From an uncultured Prevotellaceae bacterium (GTDB lineage: Bacteria > Bacteroidota > Bacteroidia > Bacteroidales > Bacteroidaceae), in assembly GCA_900315565.1 (NCBI GenBank), contig OMZS01000008.1, positions 50,163-114,162 of the forward strand: DNA of 64,000 nt, given 5' to 3'. The notes below the pieces were generated by a model. That model made no database searches. It was given only the letters and a program-made list of their open reading frames with translations, and was not told the DNA's origin. The position numbers and the translations under genes were made by a program. Numbering within the stretch: position 1 is the stretch's first letter; every line of letters begins with the position of its first letter. Positions 25,283-33,059 of the stretch are shown here, piece after piece.

Positions 25283-25341
25283 AACGGAACCGTTCACAAG
25301 GTTGTTTTTCTTGCAAGGTTGCAGAAGTCGCCTTATCTTTG
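25272..25341 (+). promoter_or_regulatory. Promoter-operator element, copy 2
   Basis: GTTCC-N9-GGAACCGTTCACAA (25272-25299), TTG (25311-25313), a 20-base spacer and TATCTTTG (25334-25341) repeat the element at 21771. Here the arms extend to AACGGTTCC (25268-25276) and GGAACCGTT (25286-25294), a perfect 9-bp inverted repeat that starts inside the response regulator gene. It drives the acidic protein and probably the helicase. Confidence 0.75.
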
Positions 25342-25415
25342 CAGCGTCAATCATCGATACCACCTCGAGATTGATGCTGCAAATGCTTATTGGTGGGAAC
25401 TAAATCTGAAAAAAT

Positions 25416-25724
25416 ATGAAGACTCAGATTCACCAGACAACAAATGAGGCTCAGGCCCGAGTAAATAACCTTTCAAGCAAGAAGTCTGTCTATGCGAGAT
25501 ATCGTGAGGCCGAAGTGAAAGACATTGATAACGACATGTTTGATGACATTCTCCTTCAGGAAGAAGCCGAGGAGGAGCACGCAGACCAGGTTTACCTTGA
25601 GGAACTCATGTACGCAGAGGCCGAGGAGGAACGCGCAGACCAGGTTTATCTTGAGGAACTCATGAGCCAGATTGAAATGGAGGAGCAAATGGATATGGTC
25701 TATCTCAACGAATTGCTCATGTAG
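25416..25724 (+). CDS. Small acidic repeat protein
   Basis: The 102-residue protein is strongly acidic (28 Asp/Glu against 8 Lys/Arg by my count). Its C-terminal half is three 18-residue repeats with the pattern EEEhADqVYLEELM. The first two are near-identical 54-base tandem copies (25566-25619 and 25620-25673) and the third is degenerate. The regular Leu/Tyr spacing suggests helices. It has its own promoter-operator and precedes the helicase by 66 bases. I do not recognise it; a regulator, antitoxin or DNA-mimic role is possible but unproven. Confidence 0.7.
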   Translation: MKTQIHQTTNEAQARVNNLSSKKSVYARYREAEVKDIDNDMFDDILLQEEAEEEHADQVYLEELMYAEAEEERADQVYLEELMSQIEMEEQMDMVYLNELLM

Positions 25725-25790
25725 CTATTCGTTGATGGATAAGACCAGAGAACAAAGCAACTAAATTACAAAACAAAAAACTACACCATT

Positions 25791-27839
25791 ATGAAGAACA
25801 TATTCGGCCAAGAGAACAAGCAGCAGTTGCTCGCATACGAGCTGATTGCCAACACGAACAGCAGTTTTTTCCTCACAGGACGTGCAGGAACTGGTAAGAC
25901 CACTTTCCTTCGCAACGTACAGAAGATGGTAGGCAAGCAGTTTGTCACACTGGCCCCAACGGGAGTGGCAGCCATTCTGGCGGGTGGCGACACCATCCAC
26001 TCTTTCTTTGGTCTGCCTATGGATGTCTGTACTCCTGGCACGATGGGTAAGATGAACGAGGCGAGAATCCTGACGCTGATCCATACGGACACCATTATTA
26101 TAGATGAGGTCTCAATGGTGCGCTGCGACATCATTGATGCTATCGACTATACGATGAGGAAGACATTGCGTTCATCGCTGCCATTCGGAGGCAAGCAGGT
26201 GATCTTCGTGGGCGATATGTTTCAGTTGCCGCCAGTGGTGAAACAGGGGGCAGAGCGCGACCTGATGCATGACCTCTATCATACGGACGATTTCTTCTTC
26301 TACAAGGCAGATGTCATTAAGCGGATGCGACTAGTTAAGATTGAGTTTCAGAAGGTGTATCGTCAGGAGGACGAGGCCTTCCTGCGCATCTTGGAGAACG
26401 TACGTCTGAATAAGGCGACGCCAGAGAACCTGATGCACCTGAATGAGCGAGTTTGTCTGCCGACAAAGGAGGATGGCACAGTGATTACATTAGCCTCACT
26501 CAACAAGACGGCTGATGTACTCAACCAAAAACGGCTGGCAGAGATTGAGGCAGAGGAATATATCTACGAAGGAACGGTGACGGGAAAGTTTGAGGAGAAA
26601 CGCTTTCCTGTGGACTTGACGTTGAAGTTGAAGGTGGGTGCCCAGGTGATGTTCACCCGCAACGATCAGCATAAGCGTTGGGTAAACGGCACCATCGGGA
26701 AAGTGACAAAATTAGCGAAGGACGAGATACAGGTGACTACTGACGGTGGAGAGACATACGTGGTGCCCTGTTGCTCGTGGGAGTCGTACAGTTACGAGTA
26801 TGACCGTGAGGAACGCAAGATGAAGAAGGAGCTAAAAGGAACGTTTACTCAGTATCCGCTTCGACTGGCTTGGGCCATCACTGTGCATAAGAGTCAGGGC
26901 ATGACCTTCGACAAAATGTACCTCGACCTGAGTCGAGGGATGTTTGCTGCGGGGCAGTTGTATGTTGCATTGAGCCGAGTGCGCTCGCTTCAGGGCCTGT
27001 TCCTTTCTCGGTGCATTATTCCGCAGTATGCTCATACCAGCCGCGAGGTGCTGGCCTACGCCAGTGGCTACAATGACGAGCAGGTGATCAGCAGCGAGAT
27101 AGAGAGTGGCAAGGCTGTGTATCAATTGCTGGCTCATCATGACTACGATGAGGCCGCTAAGCAGTATCTGATGCTGGTGCAGAAAAAGACTGCCGACGGC
27201 GACATCAAAGTGGCGATGCAACAGGCTAAGCGGTTTCTCGACACGGTGATTTGTGACGATGCACTGTTTGGGTGTGTGGAGGAAGTGCCTATGGGCTTGA
27301 TGGCTGCTGACCATTGGGCGCCGAAGTTCCTCGTGGCCCTGCTGAGCCTCTATGCAGGAAAGTATGAGCAGGCTCTGGCGTATGCTGACAATGTTCTGGC
27401 TCAGCATCAGTGTCAGGAAGCTCTCTATGTAAAGTCACGTTGTCTGGCTAAACTGGAGCGTTACGAAGAGGCTGATGCTGTGAATGTGCTGATGGGAGAT
27501 GTGTTTGACATGTCAACACCTGACTGCAAGGTGCTCTACATGATTGCCATGCTCAACGAGTTGCACATCGGAGACAATGGACTGAACCTGATGCAAGAGC
27601 TCATCAAGGCAAAGCCGAAGTACAACAAGGGCATCTTGTCGCTTCGCTATCTGATGAAGCGAAAGGGGGTGGCGCTTGTGAAGACATCGGATGCTCCTCG
27701 TGAACTGGTGGATGACTTCAACTCGGACATCTCGGCAGAGGAGTTTGTTCAGAAGTTGGTTACGACCCGTGAGAAAGCTCCGAAGGCAGTAGAATACCTG
27801 CTTCGCCTTATAAGAAAGCAGGTGTTCTCTGATGAGTGA
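25791..27839 (+). CDS. Pif1-like helicase with C-terminal helical extension
   Basis: The 682-residue protein is a superfamily 1B helicase. Motifs: Walker A FLTGRAGTGKTTFL, Walker B TIIIDEVSMV, motif III GDMFQLPPV, and motifs V-VI VHKSQGMTFD and QLYVALSRVRS. The helicase core covers about residues 1-430. The last 240 residues are helical and TPR-like (YDEAAKQYLMLVQKK, GKYEQALAYADNVLA, ERYEEADAVNVLM). It probably unwinds DNA 5'-to-3'. It lies behind the acidic repeat protein with no visible promoter of its own and ahead of an unknown gene, so the three may form an operon. Confidence 0.88.
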   Translation: MKNIFGQENKQQLLAYELIANTNSSFFLTGRAGTGKTTFLRNVQKMVGKQFVTLAPTGVAAILAGGDTIHSFFGLPMDVCTPGTMGKMNEARILTLIHTDTIIIDEVSMVRCDIIDAIDYTMRKTLRSSLPFGGKQVIFVGDMFQLPPVVKQGAERDLMHDLYHTDDFFFYKADVIKRMRLVKIEFQKVYRQEDEAFLRILENVRLNKATPENLMHLNERVCLPTKEDGTVITLASLNKTADVLNQKRLAEIEAEEYIYEGTVTGKFEEKRFPVDLTLKLKVGAQVMFTRNDQHKRWVNGTIGKVTKLAKDEIQVTTDGGETYVVPCCSWESYSYEYDREERKMKKELKGTFTQYPLRLAWAITVHKSQGMTFDKMYLDLSRGMFAAGQLYVALSRVRSLQGLFLSRCIIPQYAHTSREVLAYASGYNDEQVISSEIESGKAVYQLLAHHDYDEAAKQYLMLVQKKTADGDIKVAMQQAKRFLDTVICDDALFGCVEEVPMGLMAADHWAPKFLVALLSLYAGKYEQALAYADNVLAQHQCQEALYVKSRCLAKLERYEEADAVNVLMGDVFDMSTPDCKVLYMIAMLNELHIGDNGLNLMQELIKAKPKYNKGILSLRYLMKRKGVALVKTSDAPRELVDDFNSDISAEEFVQKLVTTREKAPKAVEYLLRLIRKQVFSDE

Positions 27840-27892
27840 AACAATGCGAGAATGAATATTTTACGAAAAACTACTCTAAAGACAACTAAGCA

Positions 27893-28435
27893 ATGGAAAA
27901 ACACACGAAGAAAACAGAGAATGAGGATTTAAAGCGTTTTCATTGTTCTATTCTCATGGAGGAAGTCAGAGAGAAAGTGCAAATACTCAAAGATTATGGA
28001 ATGAACGAGAACGAGATAGTATCACACCTCCTCAAGAAACAGCCGCTAAAGCGATTGATTGTGAGCAGGAATTACAAAATCTATCTTGGCGACAAACAGC
28101 AAGAGGTTCGGATGGAGCCGCTCGTTAAAGCTGTTTATCTGCTTTTTCTTCGCCATCCTGAAGGTATCATATTCAAGCATTTGCCCGATTTCCGCAAGGA
28201 ACTGATGGAGATATACAAGCTTTTGAAACCCAACGGACTGACAGAGCAGGCACGGAAAAGTATCGAAGATGTTACAAACCCATGTCTGAACTCCATCAAC
28301 GAGAAATGCGCACGTATCCGTGGAGCCTTTATTACAAATTTTGACGAAGAGCTTGCAAAGTTTTACTACATTGATGGTCAACGTGGAAAGGCTAAGGCGA
28401 TAAAGCTGAATAGAGATTTGGTGGAGTGGGAGTAA
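27893..28435 (+). CDS. Unknown protein, 180 residues
   Basis: This soluble, basic protein contains RLIVSRNYKIYLGDKQQEVR followed by MEPLVKAVYLLFLRHPEGI and DFRKELMEIYKLL. The arrangement resembles a winged-helix module in proteins I associate with Bacteroidales, but I cannot name a family. It starts 53 bases after the helicase and may be cotranscribed. It ends the accessory stretch; the next gene is on the opposite strand. Confidence 0.65.
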   Translation: MEKHTKKTENEDLKRFHCSILMEEVREKVQILKDYGMNENEIVSHLLKKQPLKRLIVSRNYKIYLGDKQQEVRMEPLVKAVYLLFLRHPEGIIFKHLPDFRKELMEIYKLLKPNGLTEQARKSIEDVTNPCLNSINEKCARIRGAFITNFDEELAKFYYIDGQRGKAKAIKLNRDLVEWE

Positions 28436-28485
28436 ACTGGTTGTTTTCTTTAAATCTCAAGGAAGGAGAAAGAATGCAAAATCAC

Positions 28486-29022
28486 TCATACGTTGTCCTC
28501 CTGACTTAGTCGCAGAATGATGCTGGTGGCACCAATGGTGAAGAGGGTGCCGTCGGTAATGATGCGACGCTCGCGGTCGCCGAGGATTTGATTGTCAACA
28601 AAAGTACCGGTATTGCTGGGGCCGTCGCGCAGAATATGGCGCAGACGGCCTTTTTTGTCGCGCGACACCTGAATGACACAATGGCAAATATCGACGCTGG
28701 GGTCAACGGTTTCGATGGGGGTGTTGCACCGTGGATTGCCTTTCATGTAGCGGCCGATGACGTTGTCGCCCATGCGGAGCGGAATGACTTGCTTGTAGTG
28801 GAAAACGTTCTCAATGACCACAATGGAGCCGCAGCCGTTGGTTTCGGCATTCTCGTCGGGATTCTCTTCTTTCTGGGTGTTGCGGAGTTTGGAAACGCCC
28901 ATGCGGATGCCAAACTGCTTGTTGCATTCGGGACACTGGAACACCAGCGACTGCCCCGGCTGATACTGGGTTTCATCGAAGGTGATGAAATTGTCGCATT
29001 TGGGACATCTTACTCGCTTCAT
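28486..29022 (-). CDS. Zinc-ribbon and FHA-domain protein
   Basis: The 178-residue protein has an N-terminal zinc ribbon (CPKCDNF, CPECNKQF) and a C-terminal FHA domain (about 85-170) with the phosphothreonine-binding signature NVIGRY, HCVIQV and SNTGTFVDNQ. It should bind phosphothreonine on a partner protein in the cytoplasm. Its ATG overlaps the stop of the HU-SPOR gene (ATGA at 29019-29022), so the two are translationally coupled and may work together. No Ser/Thr kinase gene is nearby. Confidence 0.85.
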   Translation of the reverse strand: MKRVRCPKCDNFITFDETQYQPGQSLVFQCPECNKQFGIRMGVSKLRNTQKEENPDENAETNGCGSIVVIENVFHYKQVIPLRMGDNVIGRYMKGNPRCNTPIETVDPSVDICHCVIQVSRDKKGRLRHILRDGPSNTGTFVDNQILGDRERRIITDGTLFTIGATSIILRLSQEDNV

Positions 29023-30131
29023 GGTTTCTCAATCTTCATGACCCATGCCTCGGCAAAAGGTTTCTGGTTGTTGAGCTGGTGAAGACGGTTGTAGGCTTCG
29101 CCTTCGGTAGCAAACTGTCCGTAAATCACTTTTGTGGAGGAGCGGGTAATCACTTGTGCCTCGTAACCCTCTTTCTTGAGCTGCTCAGCGTAGGCGGCAG
29201 CGTTGGTCTTGGTGACATGGCTGGCCAGCACCAACGTATAATAAGGCTTGAAGACGGTTTCTGAGGTTTCTGATGCAGGTGCTGCAGGTGTTGCCTGTTT
29301 GACGGGCACGACGGATGCGGCAGAAGGGGTGACCGATGCCGAGCGCATCGTCTTAGTGATGGCCGTCGAGCCTGTGGTGGCATTCTTGGGCATCACTTTC
29401 AGGAGCATACTGCTGTCGATGGCAGCGGTTGAGGGAGCTTTCTCGCTCAGCGGGCTGGTGTAGAGCAAGAATGCCACGAGCACGATGGCAGCCGCTGCCA
29501 GATTGCGCAACAAGCTGACGCTGATGCTCACGGTGCGAGCTTTTTCTGCGTGGTCGTCGTCGGTGTTGACGCTGTCAGTATCGAGCACAGGCTGAACGAG
29601 GGGGGCTTCGGCATTTTCAGGCTCTTCGACCAGGGCTTCGTCGTTGGAAGGCTGGGAGAGTGGGGCAGGCTTCGGGTCTTTGGCGATGGCTGTGCGCACC
29701 TCAACTGTCGGCACCACTTTTTCAATCTCAAACGAGCTGAGCGCATAGAGCGAAGGCGTAAGAATGCCCGCCTCGCAAGGCTTAAACTCCATGTTGCCGT
29801 CGTCGTTGAGGAAGAGGGTTCCGATGTCGTTGAGTTCGTAGCTGCCATTGTTTTCCAGATGCTGGCGCAACTCGTTCACCTCGTCCTCGATGCGGTGGAT
29901 GGCCTCGGGATAGCTGATGTCGTAAGCCTCGATGTACGACTGAGCCAAAAGACTGTCGTTGAGGGTGAGCTTAGGGTTAAAGCCCAGCGTGCGCAATGGC
30001 GGCAGAAACATGCGGTCGTCATTGTCGTATCGGGCATCAACGTGATTGGTCATAAAGCCTCCCAATCCGGGCACAATGACGCAATCGTTGCTCAACAGAA
30101 GAATTTCGATATGTCTTTCCAGTTCAATCAC
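29019..30131 (-). CDS. HU-CCDC81-type DNA-binding domain, membrane segment and SPOR domain protein
   Basis: From a GTG at 30131 the protein has 370 residues. Residues 1-130 match the bacterial HU-CCDC81 module (ELERHIEILLLSNDCVIVPG and LGFNPKLTLNDSLLAQSY). A single membrane segment covers about 207-225 (LRNLAAAAIVLVAFLLYTSP). The C-terminal 75 residues are a SPOR domain (YYTLVLASHVTKTNAAAYA), which binds denuded peptidoglycan. I chose the GTG because the family begins near ELERHIE and a TAATTTTG box at 30137-30144 (minus strand) lies inside the longer frame from 30167. The FHA gene overlaps its end. Confidence 0.8.
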   Translation of the reverse strand: MIELERHIEILLLSNDCVIVPGLGGFMTNHVDARYDNDDRMFLPPLRTLGFNPKLTLNDSLLAQSYIEAYDISYPEAIHRIEDEVNELRQHLENNGSYELNDIGTLFLNDDGNMEFKPCEAGILTPSLYALSSFEIEKVVPTVEVRTAIAKDPKPAPLSQPSNDEALVEEPENAEAPLVQPVLDTDSVNTDDDHAEKARTVSISVSLLRNLAAAAIVLVAFLLYTSPLSEKAPSTAAIDSSMLLKVMPKNATTGSTAITKTMRSASVTPSAASVVPVKQATPAAPASETSETVFKPYYTLVLASHVTKTNAAAYAEQLKKEGYEAQVITRSSTKVIYGQFATEGEAYNRLHQLNNQKPFAEAWVMKIEKP

Positions 30132-30136
30132 GAGTG

Positions 30137-30144
30137 CAAAATTA
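30137..30144 (-). promoter_or_regulatory. -7 box of the HU-SPOR / FHA operon
   Basis: The minus strand reads TAATTTTG six bases before the proposed GTG start, so the mRNA may be nearly leaderless. Confidence 0.5.
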
Positions 30145-30229
30145 GTCGATTTTTCTGAAATCTGCAAATAAAAAATCCTTTAAAAACAAAAAACCATTAA
30201 AATTGTTCTGCATTACGAAATATTATTCT

Positions 30230-30237
30230 TACTTTTG
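30230..30237 (+). promoter_or_regulatory. -7 box of rfbC
   Basis: TACTTTTG lies 43 bases upstream of the rfbC start at 30281. Confidence 0.6.
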
Positions 30238-30280
30238 CATCTGTTTTCATAAAATAGGATATTTGTACAAATAAATAGCA

Positions 30281-30829
30281 ATGGATTATAAGGAAACCTG
30301 CATACCTGGTGTATTTGTCATTGAGCCGAGAGTCTTTAACGATGCCCGCGGATATTTTTTCGAGGCTTTCAAGAAGGACGAGTTCAATGAGCATGTAGGT
30401 GAGATTGATTTCATACAAGCCAATGAGTCGAAATCGAGCTACGGTGTGCTTCGTGGTTTACACTATCAGAAAGGCGAGTGGTCGCAGGCCAAGCTGGTGC
30501 GCGTCATCAAGGGCCGGGTGCTCGACGTGGCTGTAGATATCCGCAAAAGCTCGCCCACCTTTGGACAGCACGTTATGGTGGAATTGAGCGAGGACAACAA
30601 ACGCCAGTTTTTCATTCCGCGCGGCTTTGCCCACGGTTTTCTGGTGCTGAGCCAGGAGGCTGTTTTCACTTACAAGGTTGACAACGTGTATGCGCCGCAA
30701 GCAGAGGCGGGTATTCGTTTTGACGACCCCGACCTGGCCATTGAGTGGCCTATCGACAGCAAGGACATGCTGCTGAGCGACAAAGACGTGAAGGCTCCAC
30801 GTATGAAGGATGCCGAACTCTTCGAATAA
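30281..30829 (+). CDS. rfbC: dTDP-4-dehydrorhamnose 3,5-epimerase
   Basis: The 182-residue cupin enzyme makes dTDP-4-keto-L-rhamnose for cell-surface polysaccharide. It shows GVFVIEPRVFNDARGYFFEA, the active-site GVLRGLHYQ, and FIPRGFAHGFLVLS. The length is that of the family. It stands alone here: rfbA, rfbB and rfbD are not in the window. A DUF4738 lipoprotein gene follows after 67 bases. Confidence 0.96.
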   Translation: MDYKETCIPGVFVIEPRVFNDARGYFFEAFKKDEFNEHVGEIDFIQANESKSSYGVLRGLHYQKGEWSQAKLVRVIKGRVLDVAVDIRKSSPTFGQHVMVELSEDNKRQFFIPRGFAHGFLVLSQEAVFTYKVDNVYAPQAEAGIRFDDPDLAIEWPIDSKDMLLSDKDVKAPRMKDAELFE

Positions 30830-30896
30830 GATTTTCCTGCCCATATATATATTAAATAAGGTACGCAACGAGAATAATTAACCAAACACAAAAATA

Positions 30897-31697
30897 ATGA
30901 CACGCTACAGCCTCATATTGCTACTCATCGTTTGCTTTGCCGGTTGCAAGAAAACCAGCAAAGACGATGCTCCTGTGGCCGTAGTCGAAGAGAACAAGCG
31001 TGCCAAAGAAATGCTTCAGGGCATTTGGGTGAACGAGGACGCGGGCGACGTGGCCTTTCGTGCCGTGGGCGACACCATTCAGTATCCCGACAGCACGAGC
31101 ATGCCCGTACACTTCATGGTGTTGGGCGACACGCTGGTGCTCAAGGGCGAGAAAACCGTGAAGTACCCCATCGTGAAGCAGGCTCCCCACTTGTTTATTT
31201 TCATGAACCAGAACAACGAGGCCGTGCGTCTGGTGAAGAGCGACGACCCCGACAACATCTATTCATTTGAGGAAAAACGCATTCTCTCGGTCAACCAGCA
31301 CCAGCTTATTAAGCGCGACACCGTGGTGGTATATAACAACGAGCGCTACCATTGCTATGTGCAGGTGAACCCCACCACCTATAAAGTTTATTCCTCGACC
31401 TACAACGACGAGGGCGTGGAGGTGCAGAACATCTATTACGACAACATCATCCACATCAGCGTTTTCAACGGAGCGCGCAAAGTGTTCTCTAAAGACTTCT
31501 ACAAGAAAGACTTCACCCGCCAGGTGCCCGACGATTTTCTTCGTCAAAGCGTGCTGAGCGACTTTGAGTTCCAGAAACTCGACCAGCAGGGCGTTCACTA
31601 TACTGCGATGCTGGCCAAGCCCGACAGCTCAAGCAGCTACGCGGTAGAGGTGATTATTTCGTATGCGGGCGCACTTTCGCTGCACGTTGTTGAATAA
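30897..31697 (+). CDS. DUF4738-type lipoprotein
   Basis: The 266-residue protein has a signal peptide with lipobox (LLIVCFAGCKK). The mature part (LQGIWVNEDAGDVAFRAVGD, VLKGEKTVKYPIVKQAPHL) resembles DUF4738 of Bacteroidales and looks like a beta-rich periplasmic domain. The function is unknown. It is downstream of rfbC on the same strand and is ended by a bidirectional hairpin. Confidence 0.75.
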   Translation: MTRYSLILLLIVCFAGCKKTSKDDAPVAVVEENKRAKEMLQGIWVNEDAGDVAFRAVGDTIQYPDSTSMPVHFMVLGDTLVLKGEKTVKYPIVKQAPHLFIFMNQNNEAVRLVKSDDPDNIYSFEEKRILSVNQHQLIKRDTVVVYNNERYHCYVQVNPTTYKVYSSTYNDEGVEVQNIYYDNIIHISVFNGARKVFSKDFYKKDFTRQVPDDFLRQSVLSDFEFQKLDQQGVHYTAMLAKPDSSSSYAVEVIISYAGALSLHVVE

Positions 31698-31704
31698 CCC
31701 ATCA

Positions 31705-31734
31705 GAAAACGGCCTCCCGAGGAGGGCCGTTTTC
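31705..31734. terminator. Bidirectional terminator
   Basis: GAAAACGGCC (31705-31714) pairs with GGCCGTTTTC (31725-31734), with further pairing in the loop. It separates the convergent DUF4738 and kdsB genes. Confidence 0.88.
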
Positions 31735-31786
31735 ATGTTTTCAGAATGTAGCTTTCTTACATAGTTGGAAAGATTTCCACTTTCAG

Positions 31787-32536
31787 CTATGCGCCTTTCA
31801 GGAATTGCTCGGCCCGTTGCAGGTCTTCGGGCGTGTCGATGCCGACCGTCTCGATGTGGGTTTCGCCCACTTTTATTTTATATCCGTTCTGAAGCCAGCG
31901 CAACTGCTCCAGGCTTTCGGCCAGTTCGAGCGACGACTGGGGCAACTGGGTGATTTCGGCCAGCACCTCGGTGCGGTAGGCATATAGTCCGATGTGTTTC
32001 AGAAAAGGGTAGCGGCCGGGCCACTCCTGCGGCTCGGCGTTGCGGACAAACGGTATGATGCTACGGCTGAAGTAGAGGGCGTAGCCCTGGTTATCGACTA
32101 CAATTTTTGGTGAGTTGGGGTTTTCGATAGGGCCGATGCCTTCTGCAGGGTTGAAAGGTTTGCCCAGAGTGGCAATCTGTGTGCGCGGGTCGTCGAAACA
32201 ACGGCAAACGGTCTCTATTTGCGAGCGGTGGATGAAAGGTTCGTCGCCCTGAATGTTGACCACCACGTCGAAATCTCCGCCAATCTTCTGAACGGCTTCC
32301 TCAATGCGGTCGGTGCCGCTCTTGTGGTGGGCCGATGTCATGACGGCCTTGCCGCCGAAGCCGGCCACAGCGTTGAAAATGCGCTCGTCGTCGGTGGCCA
32401 CGTAGGCATCGTCGAGCACTCCGGCCACTTGTTCGTAAACCCTCTGAATGACGCTTTTGCCGGCCAGCATGGCCAGCGGTTTGCCCGGAAACCGCGTCGA
32501 GGCGTAGCGGGCAGGAATCACAGCTAGAAACTTCAT
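31787..32536 (-). CDS. kdsB: 3-deoxy-manno-octulosonate cytidylyltransferase
   Basis: The 249-residue enzyme activates Kdo as CMP-Kdo for the lipid A core. Motifs: MKFLAVIPARYASTRFPGKP (CTP-binding loop), NIQGDEPFI, and KHIGLYAYR. The length is that of the family. A TAATTTTG box at 32670-32677 on this strand gives an mRNA leader of about 130 bases. The gene converges with the DUF4738 gene. Confidence 0.96.
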   Translation of the reverse strand: MKFLAVIPARYASTRFPGKPLAMLAGKSVIQRVYEQVAGVLDDAYVATDDERIFNAVAGFGGKAVMTSAHHKSGTDRIEEAVQKIGGDFDVVVNIQGDEPFIHRSQIETVCRCFDDPRTQIATLGKPFNPAEGIGPIENPNSPKIVVDNQGYALYFSRSIIPFVRNAEPQEWPGRYPFLKHIGLYAYRTEVLAEITQLPQSSLELAESLEQLRWLQNGYKIKVGETHIETVGIDTPEDLQRAEQFLKGA

Positions 32537-32669
32537 GGTTCTCTTGGTTATTGTTGTTGTCGTTTTTTTGCTTGTCAGCGGTTAAGGTGCTTCAGTCGCT
32601 AACCGCTTTTTTTCTTCCGTTTTCTGGCTTGGCCACAGCGTGGCTCGGCCAGAATTTTTCTTTTGCGCT

Positions 32670-32677
32670 CAAAATTA
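32670..32677 (-). promoter_or_regulatory. -7 box of kdsB
   Basis: The minus strand reads TAATTTTG, about 134 bases upstream of the kdsB start. Confidence 0.5.
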
Positions 32678-32721
32678 CAATAATTCCATGAAATACGTTC
32701 AAATTCTCTAGAAAATTTTAG

Positions 32722-32843
32722 AATAACTCACGGCGTTATGATAATAACTCACGACGTTGCGAAAATAACTCACGACGTTACGAAAATAACTCACGGCGTT
32801 GTTTCAAAATTTTCTAGATAATTTCAGAATAACTCACGACGTT
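32722..32843. repeat. Iteron-like direct repeats (AATAACTCACGACGTT), array A
   Basis: Units begin at 32722, 32743, 32764 and 32785, an exact 21-base period, and a fifth at 32828. Two variants alternate, ...CACGACGTT and ...CACGGCGTT. The first and fifth units are preceded by a shared CTAGA.AATTT..AG segment. Confidence 0.92.
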
Positions 32844-32888
32844 GTTTCTAAATTCTCTAGCTTAGATTATTCACTATAAAAGAAGATT

Positions 32889-33020
32889 TACGCTCCGCGC
32901 CTTTAAAAAAACCAAGAAAAACCAGGAAAAACTAATAAAAACCGGGGGGGTACAAATAAAAACCTGTTTTTCCTTGTTTGCAATTGTTTTTATTTGTTTT
33001 TGAAAGGCGCGTAGCGTAGA
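32889..33020. repeat. Long imperfect inverted repeat between the iteron-like arrays
   Basis: TACGCTCCGCGCCTTT near 32890 faces AAAGGCGCGTAGCGTA near 33003 with one mismatch. The inner part is A-rich on one side (AAAAACC units) and T-rich on the other, so pairing can extend inward. A run of seven G lies at 32944-32950. Confidence 0.75.
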
Positions 33021-33059
33021 ATAAGAAACTTATGAATCTTATAGGCTAGATAATTATAG

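Noticed and set aside
32577-32607. Hairpin with T-run (AGCGGTTA/TAACCGCT) as a terminator or small RNA end
   Set aside because: No plus-strand gene lies directly upstream and it is within the kdsB leader on the other strand; I cannot assign it a role.
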